A stretch of DNA of 13,044 nt, from assembly GCA_947631755.1 (NCBI GenBank), contig CANRMO010000053.1, forward strand, positions 1 to 13,044, in the 5' to 3' direction. The notes below the pieces were generated by a model. It was not told where the DNA came from. It did no database searches and saw only the letters and a list, made by a program, of their open reading frames with translations. The stretch comes from an uncultured Lachnospiraceae bacterium (GTDB taxonomy: Bacteria > Bacillota > Clostridia > Lachnospirales > Lachnospiraceae). Of the stretch, positions 1-6,843 are shown in pieces (the first letter of the stretch is position 1; every line of letters starts with the position of its first letter). The position numbers and the translations under genes are program-made.

Positions 1-814
1 TCCGCACAGAGGGCGGGTACATGAATACGTTTATTTCCGAAGGATCCAGTGATGTGCGGTGCCACCCTTGTGTTGCCGCTGCATCGGAGGAAGAAACAGA
101 TTCATTTAAACAGTAATCATAGACGCTTTGCAGCCTTTCTATGGCGGCATAAATCTCTTTTGGCTTTACCATTTGTTTTCCCATCATTTCCCTGATTACT
201 GCCCCCAGAAAAACCGGGTCTGCAAAGTTGACTTTCGTTGTCATGGAAGCGCGGACAGGATGTTCAGAAAGCCAGTAGTATAAATCTAGTGTACTTTTAA
301 TTTCTGTTTCGTCACTTGAGTTGTTCCTGATCGTGAAGGGTTCACCCTGTAATGCAGATACAGCCGGTTCAATGCTGTCAATATCCGCAAGAAAAGCTGC
401 TCTTTCTTCCTCACGCATTTTGTGTTCTGCAAATTTTGGCTTTTTGGGACTTTTTTTTGGTTTTTGACGCCTTCGGGGCAGTGTTGGAGTTTCTTCTGTT
501 CCCCGCCTGATTTTTTTTAGATGGGCTTTTCTTTCTCTTTCCCTCTTATCTTCATTTCTGGAATCTTTTATCTCCTCAACTTCTTCAATTTCTTCATAGT
601 CTCCGTCATCCAGATAATCATCGTCTGTCCAGCCACAGAACTGGACAATAGAACCCCTGCCAGGCAGTTCCGGTTTCAGTGGCTGATATTGCACACGCAC
701 ATCATTGAAAACAGTTTTTGCGTCTGGATATTTCTGTATATAATTAATATCTGAAGCAGAGTGCCGTTTATTTTTGTCGATCGGTTCCTCTTTTTGTATA
801 TTCGCAAATTCCAT
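1..814 (-). CDS. Hypothetical protein, 5' part (271 codons, runs off left edge)
   Basis: Reading the minus strand from the ATG at 814-812, the frame stays open for 271 codons to base 1, so the C-terminus is outside the window. An AAAGGAA ribosome site lies about 8 bases upstream and a good promoter lies behind it. I do not recognise the family. The product looks soluble, with no signal peptide or membrane segment. Residues 64-82 are strongly acidic (DDDYLDDGDYEEIEEVEE). Residues 88-128 are very basic (RERERK, PRRRQKPKKSPKKPK). Residues 133-271 look more like a folded domain, with predicted helices around LDLYYWLSEHPVRA and IYAAIERLQSVYDYC. The charged, probably disordered first half could bind nucleic acid or a partner, but that is inference. 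It is transcribed away from mraZ, so it is probably not part of the dcw operon. Being a gene is well supported; its function is unknown. Confidence 0.8.
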   Translation of the reverse strand, partial: MEFANIQKEEPIDKNKRHSASDINYIQKYPDAKTVFNDVRVQYQPLKPELPGRGSIVQFCGWTDDDYLDDGDYEEIEEVEEIKDSRNEDKRERERKAHLKKIRRGTEETPTLPRRRQKPKKSPKKPKFAEHKMREEERAAFLADIDSIEPAVSALQGEPFTIRNNSSDETEIKSTLDLYYWLSEHPVRASMTTKVNFADPVFLGAVIREMMGKQMVKPKEIYAAIERLQSVYDYCLNESVSSSDAAATQGWHRTSLDPSEINVFMYPPSVR

Positions 815-851
815 AAATGAATTCCTTTCTTCTCTCATAGTGTTTTGGCAT

Positions 852-881
852 TTTATAATAATAAAAATTTATAGCTGTAAA
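852..881 (-). promoter_or_regulatory. Sigma-A-type promoter for the divergent hypothetical gene
   Basis: On the minus strand a -35 TTTACA (881-876) is followed by an 18-base spacer and a -10 TATAAA (857-852). The predicted start near 845 leaves a leader of about 30 bases before the ATG at 814. The surroundings are very AT-rich. This is a pattern match only. Confidence 0.5.
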
Positions 882-953
882 TAATCATATTTATTTTATC
901 ATAACATTTCCCAGTCAGATTATCAAAGATATTTTTTGTTTTAAAAATTTTCC

Positions 954-982
954 TTGCGCATTCCCAGATAATAGTGTAATAT
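954..982 (+). promoter_or_regulatory. Predicted sigma-A promoter of mraZ / the dcw cluster
   Basis: A -35-like TTGCGC (954-959), a 17-base spacer and a -10-like TAATAT (977-982) predict a transcript start near 989-990. That is exactly where the AAGTGG repeat array begins, so a protein bound to the array would block promoter escape. The leader would be about 88 bases. The match is moderate and untested. Confidence 0.5.
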
Positions 983-989
983 ATAGACA

Positions 990-1036
990 AAAGTGGAGTG
1001 AAGTGGTTAGTATGTGCCACGAAGTGGTGGAAATGG
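990..1036 (+). promoter_or_regulatory. Probable MraZ operator: AAGTGG repeats at about 10-bp steps
   Basis: Seven-base units occur at 990 (AAAGTGG), 1000 (GAAGTGG), 1011 (TATGTGC, degenerate), 1021 (GAAGTGG) and 1030 (GAAATGG). The steps are 10, 11, 10 and 9 bases, so the units sit on one helix face. Known MraZ proteins bind short direct repeats with about this period upstream of their own gene: TGGGN repeats in E. coli and AAAGTG[T/G] with 3-base spacers in Mollicutes. The first two units fit the latter exactly (7+3). Binding here by the adjacent mraZ product is inference, supported by family and position. Confidence 0.65.
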
Positions 1037-1077
1037 ACACGCTTCCCGCTCCATGTTACGGAAGTTGGTGAGGCTGT

Positions 1078-1506
1078 ATGTTCATGGGCACTTATGAACA
1101 CGGACTGGATGCGAAGGGGCGGGTGATTGTCCCGGCGAAACTCCGTGATGATCTTGGGGAATCCTTTGTAGTCACATTAGGACTCGACGGGTGCCTGTTT
1201 GCATACCCACAGAACGAGTGGGAGGGCTTCATTGACAAGCTGAATAAACTTCCGGGAAATAAGGAAGGCAGAAAGTTACTCCGTCATTTTCTTGCGAATG
1301 CTGCGCCCTGTGAGGTGGACAAGCAGGGGAGAACACTGATTCCGGCAAAGCTGCGCGAATACGCGGGGCTTGAAAAAGATGTTGTGTTTGTCGGTGTGCT
1401 GGCAAAGATTGAGATCTGGAGCAGAGAGCGCTGGGAAGAAAGTGACGATTATGAGGATATTGAAGACATCGCAGAAGATATGTCGGCGTATGGCCTCAGT
1501 TTCTGA
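1078..1506 (+). CDS. mraZ: Transcriptional regulator MraZ
   Basis: MraZ is a ring-forming DNA-binding protein with two AbrB-like (SpoVT-AbrB fold) halves that regulates the dcw cluster from repeats at its own promoter. This 142-residue protein has the usual length and both DXXXR signatures: D11-AKG-R15, followed by VIVPAKLR, and D81-KQG-R85, followed by TLIPAKLR. The start is the ATG at 1078, giving the typical MFMGTYEH opening, with GGTGAGG at 1067-1073 as ribosome site. An in-frame ATG two codons later is less well placed. It is the first gene of the cluster, 62 bases before rsmH. The repeat array directly upstream suggests autoregulation. The acidic C-terminus (EESDDYEDIEDIAEDM) is common in Clostridial homologues. 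Identification is secure. Confidence 0.96.
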   Translation: MFMGTYEHGLDAKGRVIVPAKLRDDLGESFVVTLGLDGCLFAYPQNEWEGFIDKLNKLPGNKEGRKLLRHFLANAAPCEVDKQGRTLIPAKLREYAGLEKDVVFVGVLAKIEIWSRERWEESDDYEDIEDIAEDMSAYGLSF

Positions 1507-1568
1507 CAGGTGCGCAGACGGGATGCCACAGATTTTCCGGGCATAGAAAACAGAAGCGGAGGGCGCAT

Positions 1569-2513
1569 ATGGAATTTCAGCATATATCCGTTTTGATGGA
1601 TGAGACAATTGATTCGCTGCGGATCAGGCCGGATGGAATCTATGTGGACGGGACGCTCGGGGGAGCCGGGCATGCCAGCCAGGTGTGCAGCCGGCTGTCA
1701 GACCAGGGACGGTTTGTCGGCATTGACCAGGACGAAGAGGCGGTTGCTGTCTCAGCCGGGCGGCTGAAAGCATTTGGCGGCCGGGTAAGTGTGGTGCAGA
1801 GCAACTATGTGAACATGAGACAGGTGCTTCGGGGTCTGGGGATTGAACGGGTGGATGGGATTATGCTGGATCTCGGTGTATCTTCCTATCAGTTCGACAA
1901 TGCGGAACGGGGATTTTCATATAGGAGCGACGCGCCCCTGGATATGAGGATGGACAGAGGACAAGCCGTGAGCGCAAAAGATATCGTGAACGGATATACA
2001 GAGGGAGAGCTTGTGAGGATTTTCCGCGAATACGGGGAAGAGAGGTTCGCGAGAGGAATTGCGAAAAATATAGTGAGAGCGCGGCAGGAGAGAGAGATCC
2101 GGACGACATTTGAACTAGTTGATATTATCCGCAATTCCATGCCGGCAAAAGCGAGAAATGGCAAAGGACACCCGGCAAAACGGACATTTCAGGCGATCCG
2201 GATCGAGTGCAACAGAGAGCTGGAAGTGCTGCAGGAGTCACTGGATGATATGATCCGTCTTCTGAATGACGGCGGACGGCTCAGCGTTATTACATTTCAC
2301 TCGCTGGAGGACCGGATTGTGAAGAATTGTTTTCGGAAAAATGAGAATCCGTGTACCTGTCCGCCGGATTTTCCGGTGTGTGTGTGCGGGAAGAAGCCAA
2401 GGGGGAGAGTGGTGACGAGAAAACCAATTGTTCCGTCAGAGGAGGAACAAATGAGAAATCCGAGGTCTAAGAGCGCGAAATTGAGAGTGTTTGAGAGAGT
2501 GGCCGAGGAGTAA
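1569..2513 (+). CDS. rsmH: 16S rRNA (cytosine(1402)-N4)-methyltransferase RsmH
   Basis: RsmH (formerly MraW) transfers a methyl group from SAM to N4 of C1402 in the 16S rRNA decoding centre. The 314-residue length is normal. Visible family motifs, in order, are HISVLMDE at residue 5, the SAM-binding loop YVDGTLGGAGHA (25-36), MLDLGVSSYQFD, FQAIRIECNREL, RLSVITFHSLEDRIVK, and the C-terminal NPRSKSAKLRVFER. Near the C-terminus C262-T-C264 and C271-V-C273 form a CxC-X6-CxC cluster that could bind a metal. The ATG at 1569 is preceded by GCGGAGGG about six bases away. The gene follows mraZ as in most dcw clusters and ends 26 bases before the FtsL-like gene. Identification is secure. Confidence 0.96.
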   Translation: MEFQHISVLMDETIDSLRIRPDGIYVDGTLGGAGHASQVCSRLSDQGRFVGIDQDEEAVAVSAGRLKAFGGRVSVVQSNYVNMRQVLRGLGIERVDGIMLDLGVSSYQFDNAERGFSYRSDAPLDMRMDRGQAVSAKDIVNGYTEGELVRIFREYGEERFARGIAKNIVRARQEREIRTTFELVDIIRNSMPAKARNGKGHPAKRTFQAIRIECNRELEVLQESLDDMIRLLNDGGRLSVITFHSLEDRIVKNCFRKNENPCTCPPDFPVCVCGKKPRGRVVTRKPIVPSEEEQMRNPRSKSAKLRVFERVAEE

Positions 2514-2539
2514 ACAGAAGTTTTAGGGGGATATCATTT

Positions 2540-3019
2540 ATGGCAGGAGAGAGGACATCATATGTTTACGGGAGTGCGGCGCAGAGAGCGCCGGCACGGC
2601 CTTATTACGACAGAGGGGAAGAACTCCGCAGAAGACAGCGCGAGCAGAGGGAATACGACCAGAGAGAGCGCAGGAAGCGAAGAGTCCAGTCAAAGCCGAG
2701 GATAGACAGAGTGGCGGTTTTCTGGACAGCAGTGACATTTGCCGCCGTGATGGCCGTCGGCCTTTTTTATCTGCGTCTGCAATTTCGGGCTACCTATTTG
2801 AGTAAAAGTGTGGTAAACTTACAGAGTGAAGTTGTTGATATGGAAAAAAATAATGTCGCGGCAGAGTCCGAGCTGGATAATTCTGTTAATCTCGATGAGA
2901 TCTACAAGAAAGCCACAAAGGAGCTGGGGATGAAGAAAGCGACAGGTGACCAGATCCGTACATATGAGAGCAAAAAGAGTACGCAGATCCGGCAGAATGG
3001 TGATATTCCGGCAGAATAG
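2540..3019 (+). CDS. ftsL: FtsL-like bitopic division protein
   Basis: This is a 159-residue protein with the layout of FtsL: a cytoplasmic tail, one membrane helix, then an extracellular coiled coil. The tail (1-56) is unusually rich in Arg, Glu and Gln (RRRQREQREYDQRERRKRR). The helix is about residues 57-78. Residues about 84-112 (YLSKSVVNLQSEVVDMEKNN) can form heptads. FtsL works with FtsQ/DivIB and DivIC/FtsB to recruit and activate the septal SEDS-PBP synthase. FtsL sequences are poorly conserved, so the call leans on topology and on the position between rsmH and the PBP genes. The start ATG has AGGGGGA at 2525-2531, eight bases away. Its stop lies 17 bases before the first PBP, implying translation as one unit. 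It could instead be named a generic septum formation initiator-type protein. Confidence 0.78.
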   Translation: MAGERTSYVYGSAAQRAPARPYYDRGEELRRRQREQREYDQRERRKRRVQSKPRIDRVAVFWTAVTFAAVMAVGLFYLRLQFRATYLSKSVVNLQSEVVDMEKNNVAAESELDNSVNLDEIYKKATKELGMKKATGDQIRTYESKKSTQIRQNGDIPAE

Positions 3020-3036
3020 TGAGCAGGTGAGAGCAG

Positions 3037-4884
3037 ATGGCTACATACGCCAGGTATGGGAGAAGAAGGAGAAGAGCGCGGATAAAGGTTTTTACCAGGG
3101 GAATGAGAGTGACCCTTTTTTTCATGTTCCTCATTTTTTTCGTCGCCTTTGTTTTATTGCTTGTGAGGATCAATTTCATTAATGAGAAGAGTGGGGACAA
3201 GTATAAGAAAGCGGCTCTCTCGCAGCAAGCTTATACAAATGCTGTGCTGAATTACCAGAGAGGGGCTATCAGAGACCGCAATGACACGACGCTGGCTGTC
3301 AGTGTGAGGAAGTACAATGTTGTGTTTGAACCCCGGACGCTCAGGGCGGCCAGTGAGGAGGAGAGGGAAACTACTCTTGGTGAGCTCTCCGCCCATTTTG
3401 GCGTGGACCGGCAGACACTTGACCAGGCGATAGAGGCCAGGCCGGATTCTATGTACGAGCATCTGGACGGATTAAAAGAACTGCCGCAGGATACGGTGGA
3501 TGCATTCCGGGAAAAAATGAAAGAGGAGAAAAAAGAAAAAAAGATTACAGGGATCTGGTTTGAGGAAACATTTAAGAGAAATTATCCGCTTGGCACAGTG
3601 GGGTGCAGCCTTGTGGGGTTTATGTCCTCCGAAAATCAGGGAACATATGGCGTTGAAGAGAGCTACAACGACGAACTCTGCGGCACGACAGGCCGGGAAT
3701 TTGGTTATTTTGACTCCAATATGGACCTGCAGAGGACAATCAAAGAGGCGAGGGACGGAAATTCTGTGGTGATGACGATTGATGCCAATGTGCAGCAGAT
3801 CGTTGAGCAGGAGATTGCAAAATTCCAGAAAGAAGATGTCGGGGCTAAACGGATCGCCGTTATGCTCATGAATGTAAAAAACGGAGAGATCCTTGCCATG
3901 GCATCTGACGCGCTGTTCGATCTGAATGATCCGCAAAACCTGTCACATATGTACAAGGCAGAGGAGATCAGTGCTATGTCGGAGGAGGACAAAAAGGCGA
4001 ATCTTCTGGATATGTGGTCGAACTTCTGTATCAGTTACGGCTATGAGCCAGGTTCAACGTATAAACCCTTTACTGTGGCGGCGGCGCTGGATGAAAATAA
4101 GGTGAACGAAAATTCTACCTTTACCTGTAATGGCGTAGTCAAAGTGGCTGACCGCGAGATCCACTGCAGTAACCGCGCCGGGCACAAGACGCTGGATCTC
4201 CGTCACAGTATGATGGAGTCCTGCAATGCGGCGCTGATCGCTATCGGGACGAAACTCGGGCGGGCATCATTTTATGAGTACAACCGTCTTTATGGCTTTG
4301 GGCAGAGGACAGGAGTTGACCTGCCGGGTGAGGCGTCCGGTCTGATCCATGAAAAAGAACAGTTAAACCCGGTGGAGCTGGCCACAAGCAGTTTTGGGCA
4401 GACACAGACGGTCACAATGGTCCAGATGATGAGCGGTTTCTGCTCGCTGGTTAATGGCGGGGACTACTATCAGCCGCATATTGTAAAAGAAATACGCAAC
4501 AGTGCCGGCGCTGTTGTGGAGACAGTCAATCCCACCGTGATCAAAAAGACTACATCAGTAGAAACAAGTAAAAAAATCCGTAGTTTTCTTTTGTCTACAG
4601 TTGAAGAAGGGACGGCGGCCCCGGCAAAGGTAAAGGGGTATTCCATTGGCGGCAAGACGGGGACGGCGGAAAAGGTGGGAAGAAACAAAAAAAATTACCT
4701 GGTCTCTTTTATCGGCTGCACGCCGGCAGAGGACCCGGAGGTGGCGATCTATGTTGTGATCGACGAGCCACATGTGAGTGACCAGGCCCACAGCACATAT
4801 GCGACAGAATTTGCCGCAAAGATTATGAAAAAGGTTCTGCCGTTTCTGGGACAGTATGCCACAGAGACAAAGAAAGAGGTATAA
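3037..4884 (+). CDS. Class B penicillin-binding protein (FtsI/SpoVD family), copy 1
   Basis: This is a 615-residue DD-transpeptidase that cross-links septal or spore peptidoglycan outside the membrane. It has a basic N-terminus, one membrane anchor (about 24-46) and the pedestal start RGAIRDRN (75-82). The transpeptidase domain has all three motifs: S340-T-Y-K343 (nucleophile Ser340), S395-C-N397 and K540-T-G-T543. It stops about 75 residues after KTG, so it lacks the PASTA domains found at the end of Bacillus PbpB and SpoVD. Cysteines at 331, 364, 377 and 396 surround the active site. The 377/396 pair has the spacing I recall for the redox-sensitive pair of Bacillus SpoVD. The start ATG has CAGGTGAG just upstream. 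Position after ftsL favours an FtsI role, but FtsI versus SpoVD cannot be decided from sequence, so no symbol is given. Confidence 0.93.
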   Translation: MATYARYGRRRRRARIKVFTRGMRVTLFFMFLIFFVAFVLLLVRINFINEKSGDKYKKAALSQQAYTNAVLNYQRGAIRDRNDTTLAVSVRKYNVVFEPRTLRAASEEERETTLGELSAHFGVDRQTLDQAIEARPDSMYEHLDGLKELPQDTVDAFREKMKEEKKEKKITGIWFEETFKRNYPLGTVGCSLVGFMSSENQGTYGVEESYNDELCGTTGREFGYFDSNMDLQRTIKEARDGNSVVMTIDANVQQIVEQEIAKFQKEDVGAKRIAVMLMNVKNGEILAMASDALFDLNDPQNLSHMYKAEEISAMSEEDKKANLLDMWSNFCISYGYEPGSTYKPFTVAAALDENKVNENSTFTCNGVVKVADREIHCSNRAGHKTLDLRHSMMESCNAALIAIGTKLGRASFYEYNRLYGFGQRTGVDLPGEASGLIHEKEQLNPVELATSSFGQTQTVTMVQMMSGFCSLVNGGDYYQPHIVKEIRNSAGAVVETVNPTVIKKTTSVETSKKIRSFLLSTVEEGTAAPAKVKGYSIGGKTGTAEKVGRNKKNYLVSFIGCTPAEDPEVAIYVVIDEPHVSDQAHSTYATEFAAKIMKKVLPFLGQYATETKKEV

Positions 4885-4885
4885 T
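4856..4885 (+). promoter_or_regulatory. Possible internal promoter ahead of the second PBP
   Basis: A perfect -10 TATAAT (4880-4885) overlaps the stop codon of the first PBP. At an 18-base spacing a -35-like ATGCCA (4856-4861) matches four of six consensus positions. The predicted start near 4892 would give a leader of about 54 bases. It is weak evidence, since a TATAAT can occur by chance and the -35 is poor. Confidence 0.3.
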
Positions 4886-4930
4886 CTTTCATAACTGGGC
4901 GGGGAGAGCAATAGATTATAACGATAATCT
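4880..4930 (+). repeat. Two mutually exclusive stems before the second PBP
   Basis: AGATTAT (4913-4919) pairs perfectly with ATAATCT at 4924-4930 across a 4-base loop. The same arm, extended to AGATTATA (4913-4920), pairs perfectly with TATAATCT at 4880-4887 across a 25-base loop. The two pairings exclude each other. The downstream stem ends five bases before the GAGGTGG ribosome site (4936-4942) of the next gene. Four Ts follow the short stem, but it is AT-only apart from one G-C pair and is probably too weak to be a terminator. Confidence 0.5.
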
Positions 4931-4945
4931 TTTGCGAGGTGGCTT

Positions 4946-6676
4946 ATGTGGTGCAGACACAAAACTTACCAGAGACAAAGTATGTTTTTGGTTTTTTTTG
5001 TTTTTGGCCTGATCATTATCTGCATTTTTGTGAGGCTTGGATATCTGATGCTGTTTCGGGCGGATCACTTTGGTGCGCAGGCGAAAGAACTGCATGAGAG
5101 GGAACGAAGGATAAAAGCGGAGCGTGGGCTTATCATGGACCGTAATGGCAGGCTTCTGGCGGGAAACCGCTCGGTCTCCACCATATCGGTCATTCACAGC
5201 CAGATCAAGGAACCGGAGAAAGTGATAGATATTCTGTCAAAAGAATTGGGGATTGAGGAAGATACGGTCCGAAAAAAAGTGGAAAAGGTATCTCTCCGTG
5301 AGAAAGTCAGATCAAATGTCGACAAGGAAACATCCGATAGAATACGTAACTGCAAGTTGGCGGGAGTGACCGTCGATGAAGACTATAAAAGGGACTATCT
5401 TTATGATTCACTGGCGTCTAAAGTGTTAGGGTTTACGGGGAGTGACAACCAGGGGATCATTGGCCTTGAAGTTGCCTATGAGAAATATCTGAAAGGGATT
5501 GACGGCTCCATTTTGACGATGACGACAGCTTACGGGGTGGAGATTGAAAATGGAGCGGAAGACCGGGTTGAGCCGGTCGGCGGATGGACACTGAACACCA
5601 GCCTTGACCTGACGATCATGGAATATGCGGACCAGGTGGCAAATACTCTGTCGAAAAAGAAACAGGCAAAAAGCGTGGAGATCATTGTGATGAACCCAAA
5701 AAATGGGGAGATCTATGCAATGGTAAACGCCCCGGAATTTAATCTGAACGATCCTTACACACTGTTGGCTGACAGCTCCGGTTTGTCCGAGAAAGAGAAA
5801 AATAACCAGCTGAATGCCATGTGGAGGAACGAATGTGTGTCCGACACGTATGAGCCGGGGTCTACTTTTAAGATCCTGACAACGGCTGCCGCCCTTGAGA
5901 CGGGGGTGGTTAAAATGTCTGACACATTTCACTGCCCGGGATATAAAATGGTAGAAGACCGGAAGATCCGCTGCCACAAGACGACAGGACACGGCTCAGA
6001 GACATTTCTTGAGGGGATTATGAATTCGTGTAATCCTGTATTTATGGAAGTGGGGGCACGAGTGGGAGTGGACAATTTCTTTAAGGAAATACAGATGTTC
6101 GGCGCTCTGCAGAGAACCGGCATCGATGTGCCGGGGGAAGCGGTGGCTATTATGCATAAAAAAGAAAATGTGGGGGCTGTGGAGCTGGCAACGATGTCCT
6201 TTGGCCAGTCTTTCCAGCTCTCTCCAATCCGTCTGCTGACCTGTGCGGCATCCATGATTAACGGAGGAAAGAGTATCACGCCGCATTTTGGCGTCAGTGT
6301 GAAGAGTTCAGACGGGAAACATGTAAAGCGGTTCGCCTACAAGGAAGGGGAACAGATTGTGTCAAAAGAGACTTCGGATCTGGTGCGGGAGGCGCTGGGA
6401 AAAGTTGTGTCAGAGGGAACCGGGAAAAATGCGGGAGTAGAGGGATATGCGGTAGGTGCAAAGACCGGGACCAGCCAGAAGCTGCCCCGGGGCAACGGCA
6501 AATATATCGCCTCGACGATCGGATTTGCCCCGGTAGAAGATCCGCAGGTGATCGCCCTCGTGAGGATTGATGAGCCCCAGGGCCTGTATTATGGCGGCAC
6601 AGTGGCGGCGCCGGGAATTTCCGCCCTGTACACGAATATCCTCCCCTATCTCCTGGAGGGAGGTGACAGGGAGTAG
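4946..6676 (+). CDS. Class B penicillin-binding protein (FtsI/SpoVD family), copy 2
   Basis: This 576-residue DD-transpeptidase is paralogous to the preceding gene. It has a membrane anchor at about residues 13-37, the pedestal motif RGLIMDRNG (60-68), and active-site motifs S306-T-F-K309, S361-C-N363 and K506-T-G-T509. It also lacks PASTA domains. Cysteines at 297, 330, 343 and 362 have exactly the same spacing as in copy 1. The segment IRCHKTTGHGSETFLEGIMN before SCNP resembles the SpoVD pattern more closely than copy 1 does, and in Bacillus spoVD is the second of the tandem pair, so a sporulation role is plausible. The ATG follows GAGGTGG by only three bases, which is tight, but the next in-frame ATG (4982) has no ribosome site and would cut into the anchor. 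The gene has a structured leader and possibly its own promoter. Confidence 0.92.
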   Translation: MWCRHKTYQRQSMFLVFFVFGLIIICIFVRLGYLMLFRADHFGAQAKELHERERRIKAERGLIMDRNGRLLAGNRSVSTISVIHSQIKEPEKVIDILSKELGIEEDTVRKKVEKVSLREKVRSNVDKETSDRIRNCKLAGVTVDEDYKRDYLYDSLASKVLGFTGSDNQGIIGLEVAYEKYLKGIDGSILTMTTAYGVEIENGAEDRVEPVGGWTLNTSLDLTIMEYADQVANTLSKKKQAKSVEIIVMNPKNGEIYAMVNAPEFNLNDPYTLLADSSGLSEKEKNNQLNAMWRNECVSDTYEPGSTFKILTTAAALETGVVKMSDTFHCPGYKMVEDRKIRCHKTTGHGSETFLEGIMNSCNPVFMEVGARVGVDNFFKEIQMFGALQRTGIDVPGEAVAIMHKKENVGAVELATMSFGQSFQLSPIRLLTCAASMINGGKSITPHFGVSVKSSDGKHVKRFAYKEGEQIVSKETSDLVREALGKVVSEGTGKNAGVEGYAVGAKTGTSQKLPRGNGKYIASTIGFAPVEDPQVIALVRIDEPQGLYYGGTVAAPGISALYTNILPYLLEGGDRE

Positions 6677-6700
6677 ACGGGTTTCCCGGTCGGGGAAAAA

Positions 6701-6731
6701 TCCGGAGCACATACGGCTGTGCTGCCCCGGA
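6701..6731 (+). repeat. Stable stem-loop in the PBP-mraY spacer
   Basis: TCCGGAGCACA (6701-6711) pairs with TGTGCT (6718-6723) plus CCGGA (6727-6731). This gives six plus five base pairs, a 6-base loop and a 3-base bulge (GCC). No run of Ts follows, so it is not a standard intrinsic terminator. It lies between the last PBP codon and the predicted mraY promoter, where it could be an mRNA 3'-end stabiliser or processing site. Function is inference. Confidence 0.5.
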
Positions 6732-6745
6732 AGTCAAAGAAATGC

Positions 6746-6774
6746 TTGCGGGGGACGCCATAATAGTATAAAAT
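6746..6774 (+). promoter_or_regulatory. Predicted sigma-A promoter for mraY and downstream genes
   Basis: A -35-like TTGCGG (6746-6751) is followed at 17 bases by TAAAAT (6769-6774), inside the AT-rich run TATAAAAT. The alternative register, TATAAA at 6767, has a short 15-base spacer. The 167-base gap here is the longest inside the cluster, which fits a second transcription unit starting at mraY. The predicted leader is about 60 bases and includes a small GAACT/AGTTC stem (6803-6818). Confidence 0.45.
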
Positions 6775-6843
6775 AAACTCGTGTGTACCCGTACCTGAAA
6801 ACGAACTGTGGGAAGTTCTTAAGATAAGGAGAGGTGAGAAGTT

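Noticed and set aside
521..754. Plus-strand frame of 77 codons
   Set aside because: It lies wholly opposite the 271-codon minus-strand gene, which has a promoter and ribosome site; the plus frame has neither and is low-complexity Phe/Ile.
853..1101. Minus-strand frame of 82 codons across the mraZ leader
   Set aside because: It overlaps the mraZ start, the repeat array and both promoters, and has no ribosome site or family signal.
2946..3182. Plus-strand frame bridging the FtsL-like gene and first PBP
   Set aside because: Out-of-frame shadow of two well-supported genes with no own ribosome site.
4913..4933. Stem plus TTTT as an intrinsic terminator between the PBPs
   Set aside because: Seven pairs, six of them A-T, and only four Ts; too weak, and the genes look co-transcribed. 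Kept only as a possible regulatory stem.
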